Part shown: positions 53,620 to 54,353 of the stretch, one piece after another
Layout: each line of letters opens with the position of its first letter
How positions within the stretch are numbered: the stretch's first letter is position 1
Source: Gillisia hiemivivida
GTDB taxonomy: Bacteria; Bacteroidota; Bacteroidia; Flavobacteriales; Flavobacteriaceae
Direction: 5' to 3'
Assembly (NCBI RefSeq): GCF_007997295.1
Contig: NZ_VORY01000022.1
Location: 1-54,353, forward strand
Length of the DNA: 54,353 nucleotides
Position numbers and translations under genes: made by a program
Notes under the pieces: generated by a model
Databases searched by the model: none
What the model saw: only the letters and a program-made list of their open reading frames with translations
What the model was told of the DNA's origin: nothing

Positions 53620-53904
53620 CTAATTTGTTTTCTCTAAAATCTCAATAAGTATCGCTGGCTTTGAAATAATTTTCTCAATGAATTTCTTACTTTTCATCTT
53701 CTTGATGAATCTTTCTAAAATAATGGCATCTTCTTTTGTGGTTGTTTCAAACTTCAATTTGATAATCCAATCGTTTCCTCCTTTGGTATAATTATTTTTA
53801 AAATAATGTGAATTATGCTGCTCTAATCTACGATCAGGATCTGGACTTTCTCCGGTGTAATATTTATTAAGTTTTTCAGAATAAATAATATAGAGATAAT
53901 GCAT
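53620..53904 (-). CDS. GIY-YIG domain protein, copy 2
   Basis: A 94-residue paralogue of copy 1, 373 bases away and with the same start (ATG at 53904). The N-terminal 25 residues are identical to copy 1; differences concentrate in the middle (FKNNYTKGGNDWIIKLKFET) and at the C-terminus (KPAILIEILEKTN). All candidate active-site residues are kept. Confidence 0.87.
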   Translation of the reverse strand: MHYLYIIYSEKLNKYYTGESPDPDRRLEQHNSHYFKNNYTKGGNDWIIKLKFETTTKEDAIILERFIKKMKSKKFIEKIISKPAILIEILEKTN

Positions 53905-53992
53905 AGTGTATAAATTAAAAAAACCCCGAGACAAATGTCAAGGGGTTTTTAAGGTGGTGCCTCCAGCCCCGACTATTTGGGGGAACCAGGGA

Positions 53993-54228
53993 CTAATTTG
54001 TTTTCTCTAAAATCTCAATAAGTATCGCTGGCTTTGAAATAATTTTCTCAATGAATTTCTTACTTTTCATCTTCTTGATGAATCTTTCTAAAATAATGGC
54101 ATCTTCTTTTGTGGTTGTTTCAAACTTCAATTTGATAATCCAATCGTTTGCTCCTTTGGTATAATTATTTTTAAAATAATGTGAATTATGCTGCTCTAAT
54201 CTACGATCAGGATCTGGACTTTCTCCGG
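53993..54228 (-). pseudogene. GIY-YIG domain protein, copy 3, cut by an insertion sequence
   Basis: This segment encodes the last 77 residues of a third copy (from the GESPDPDRRLEQHNSHYF region to ILEKTN), almost identical to copy 2. The N-terminal GIY-YIG motif is missing: homology stops at 54228, and the codon before it in frame is a TGA in foreign DNA. It is therefore not functional unless it restarts internally. Confidence 0.85.
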
Positions 54229-54353
54229 ATCATGACTAATTGTTGTGTTTATGCAAAAATTGTGGTTAATCTGTAGAGGAAGAATTCTACATTTTTTACT
54301 CCTCTGAACTGTGCTCTAAAGGCTTTTATTTTTGCGTTGAATGATTCTGCTGA
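54229..54353 (-). mobile_element. End of an insertion sequence (ISL3/ISAon1-like), running out of the window
   Basis: Foreign DNA begins at 54229 exactly where tandem-unit homology ends, starting atcatgactaattgttg on the plus strand. A transposase tail ends 20 bases further in. The other end and any target duplication lie outside the window. Confidence 0.75.
54249..54353 (-). CDS. Transposase C-terminal fragment (ISL3/ISAon1-like), cut by window edge
   Basis: The open frame from the window edge reads SAESFNAKIKAFRAQFRGVK then NVEFFLYRLTTIFA and ends in TAA. This ESFNAKIK...FRG...FFLYRL tail is typical of DDE transposases of the ISL3-like group common in Bacteroidota. Only 34 residues are in the window, so the exact family is uncertain. 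Confidence 0.8.
   Translation of the reverse strand, partial: SAESFNAKIKAFRAQFRGVKNVEFFLYRLTTIFA

Larger units (their letters stand above)
53151..54228. repeat. 373-bp tandem repeat array, two full units and a truncated third
   Basis: Units begin with taatgcatag at 53151, 53524 and 53897, exactly 373 bases apart. Each carries a terminator hairpin, the block ggtggtgcctccagccccga and one minus-strand GIY-YIG gene. Units 2 and 3 are nearly identical, unit 1 is more diverged. Unit 3 ends abruptly at 54228, where an insertion sequence begins. Confidence 0.92.

Overview
The window looks like chromosomal DNA of a flavobacterium (Bacteroidota, family Flavobacteriaceae). Supporting signs are the low G+C content, SusC/RagA-style carboxypeptidase-like domains on a TonB receptor, BlaI/M56 pairs, many short palindromic intergenic repeats, near absence of Shine-Dalgarno sites and a tRNA-Leu without encoded CCA. 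The species cannot be fixed from the sequence alone. Both window edges are insertion sequences: the 3' end of an IS4-type transposase at the left and the 3' end of an ISL3/ISAon1-like transposase at the right.

Left part (0.6-24.5 kb, accessory). Positions 641-12916 hold a sensory locus: a double-domain KaiC-like ATPase, two stand-alone CheB-like methylesterases, a BLUF blue-light receptor broken by one stop codon, a histidine kinase with a 21-residue repeat coiled coil, an Rcp1-like response regulator, a 1509-aa receiver/nine-PAS/histidine kinase, and a second response regulator. Positions 13424-22771 hold a minus-strand catabolic operon: TonB receptor, HyuA, HyuB, cupin, NCS1 permease and proline dehydrogenase. 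An unrecognised 433-aa gene is divergent from it. This part ends at an intact tRNA-Leu (24466-24547). Two degraded copies of the 3' part of that tRNA lie at about 5.4 kb and 13.1 kb, as expected if one or more elements had integrated at the tRNA 3' end.

Middle part (24.7-33.1 kb). This holds housekeeping-type genes: an M20 dipeptidase, a PhnA-family protein, a BlaI/M56 sensor pair with two visible operators, a DUF885 peptidase-like protein and a YdjM-type membrane hydrolase. Between the M56 gene and DUF885 lies about 1 kb of palindromic repeats that carries two fragments resembling the M56 gene 3' end.

Right-centre part (33-46.3 kb). This is an arsenosugar biosynthesis locus. ArsM (arsenite methyltransferase), ArsS (radical SAM), purine nucleoside phosphorylase, two small glycosyltransferases of the types linked to arsenosugars, a rhodanese and an AhpD-like protein form the recognised core. 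Around them sit two DUF547 proteins, a GH113-like lipoprotein, two more glycosyltransferases, a flavin reductase and a membrane 4Fe-4S protein. An AraC regulator is divergent from the operon. The likely flow is arsenite to methylated arsenic to a 5'-deoxyadenosyl arsenical, then loss of adenine, then glycosyl transfer; the outer genes are plausible but unproven partners.

Right end (48-54.35 kb). A CHASE/PAS histidine kinase with its response regulator is followed by an AHSA1 protein and by a second response regulator, in front of which only the 3' tail of a duplicated kinase survives. A 373-bp tandem array of GIY-YIG genes comes next, its third copy cut by an insertion sequence.
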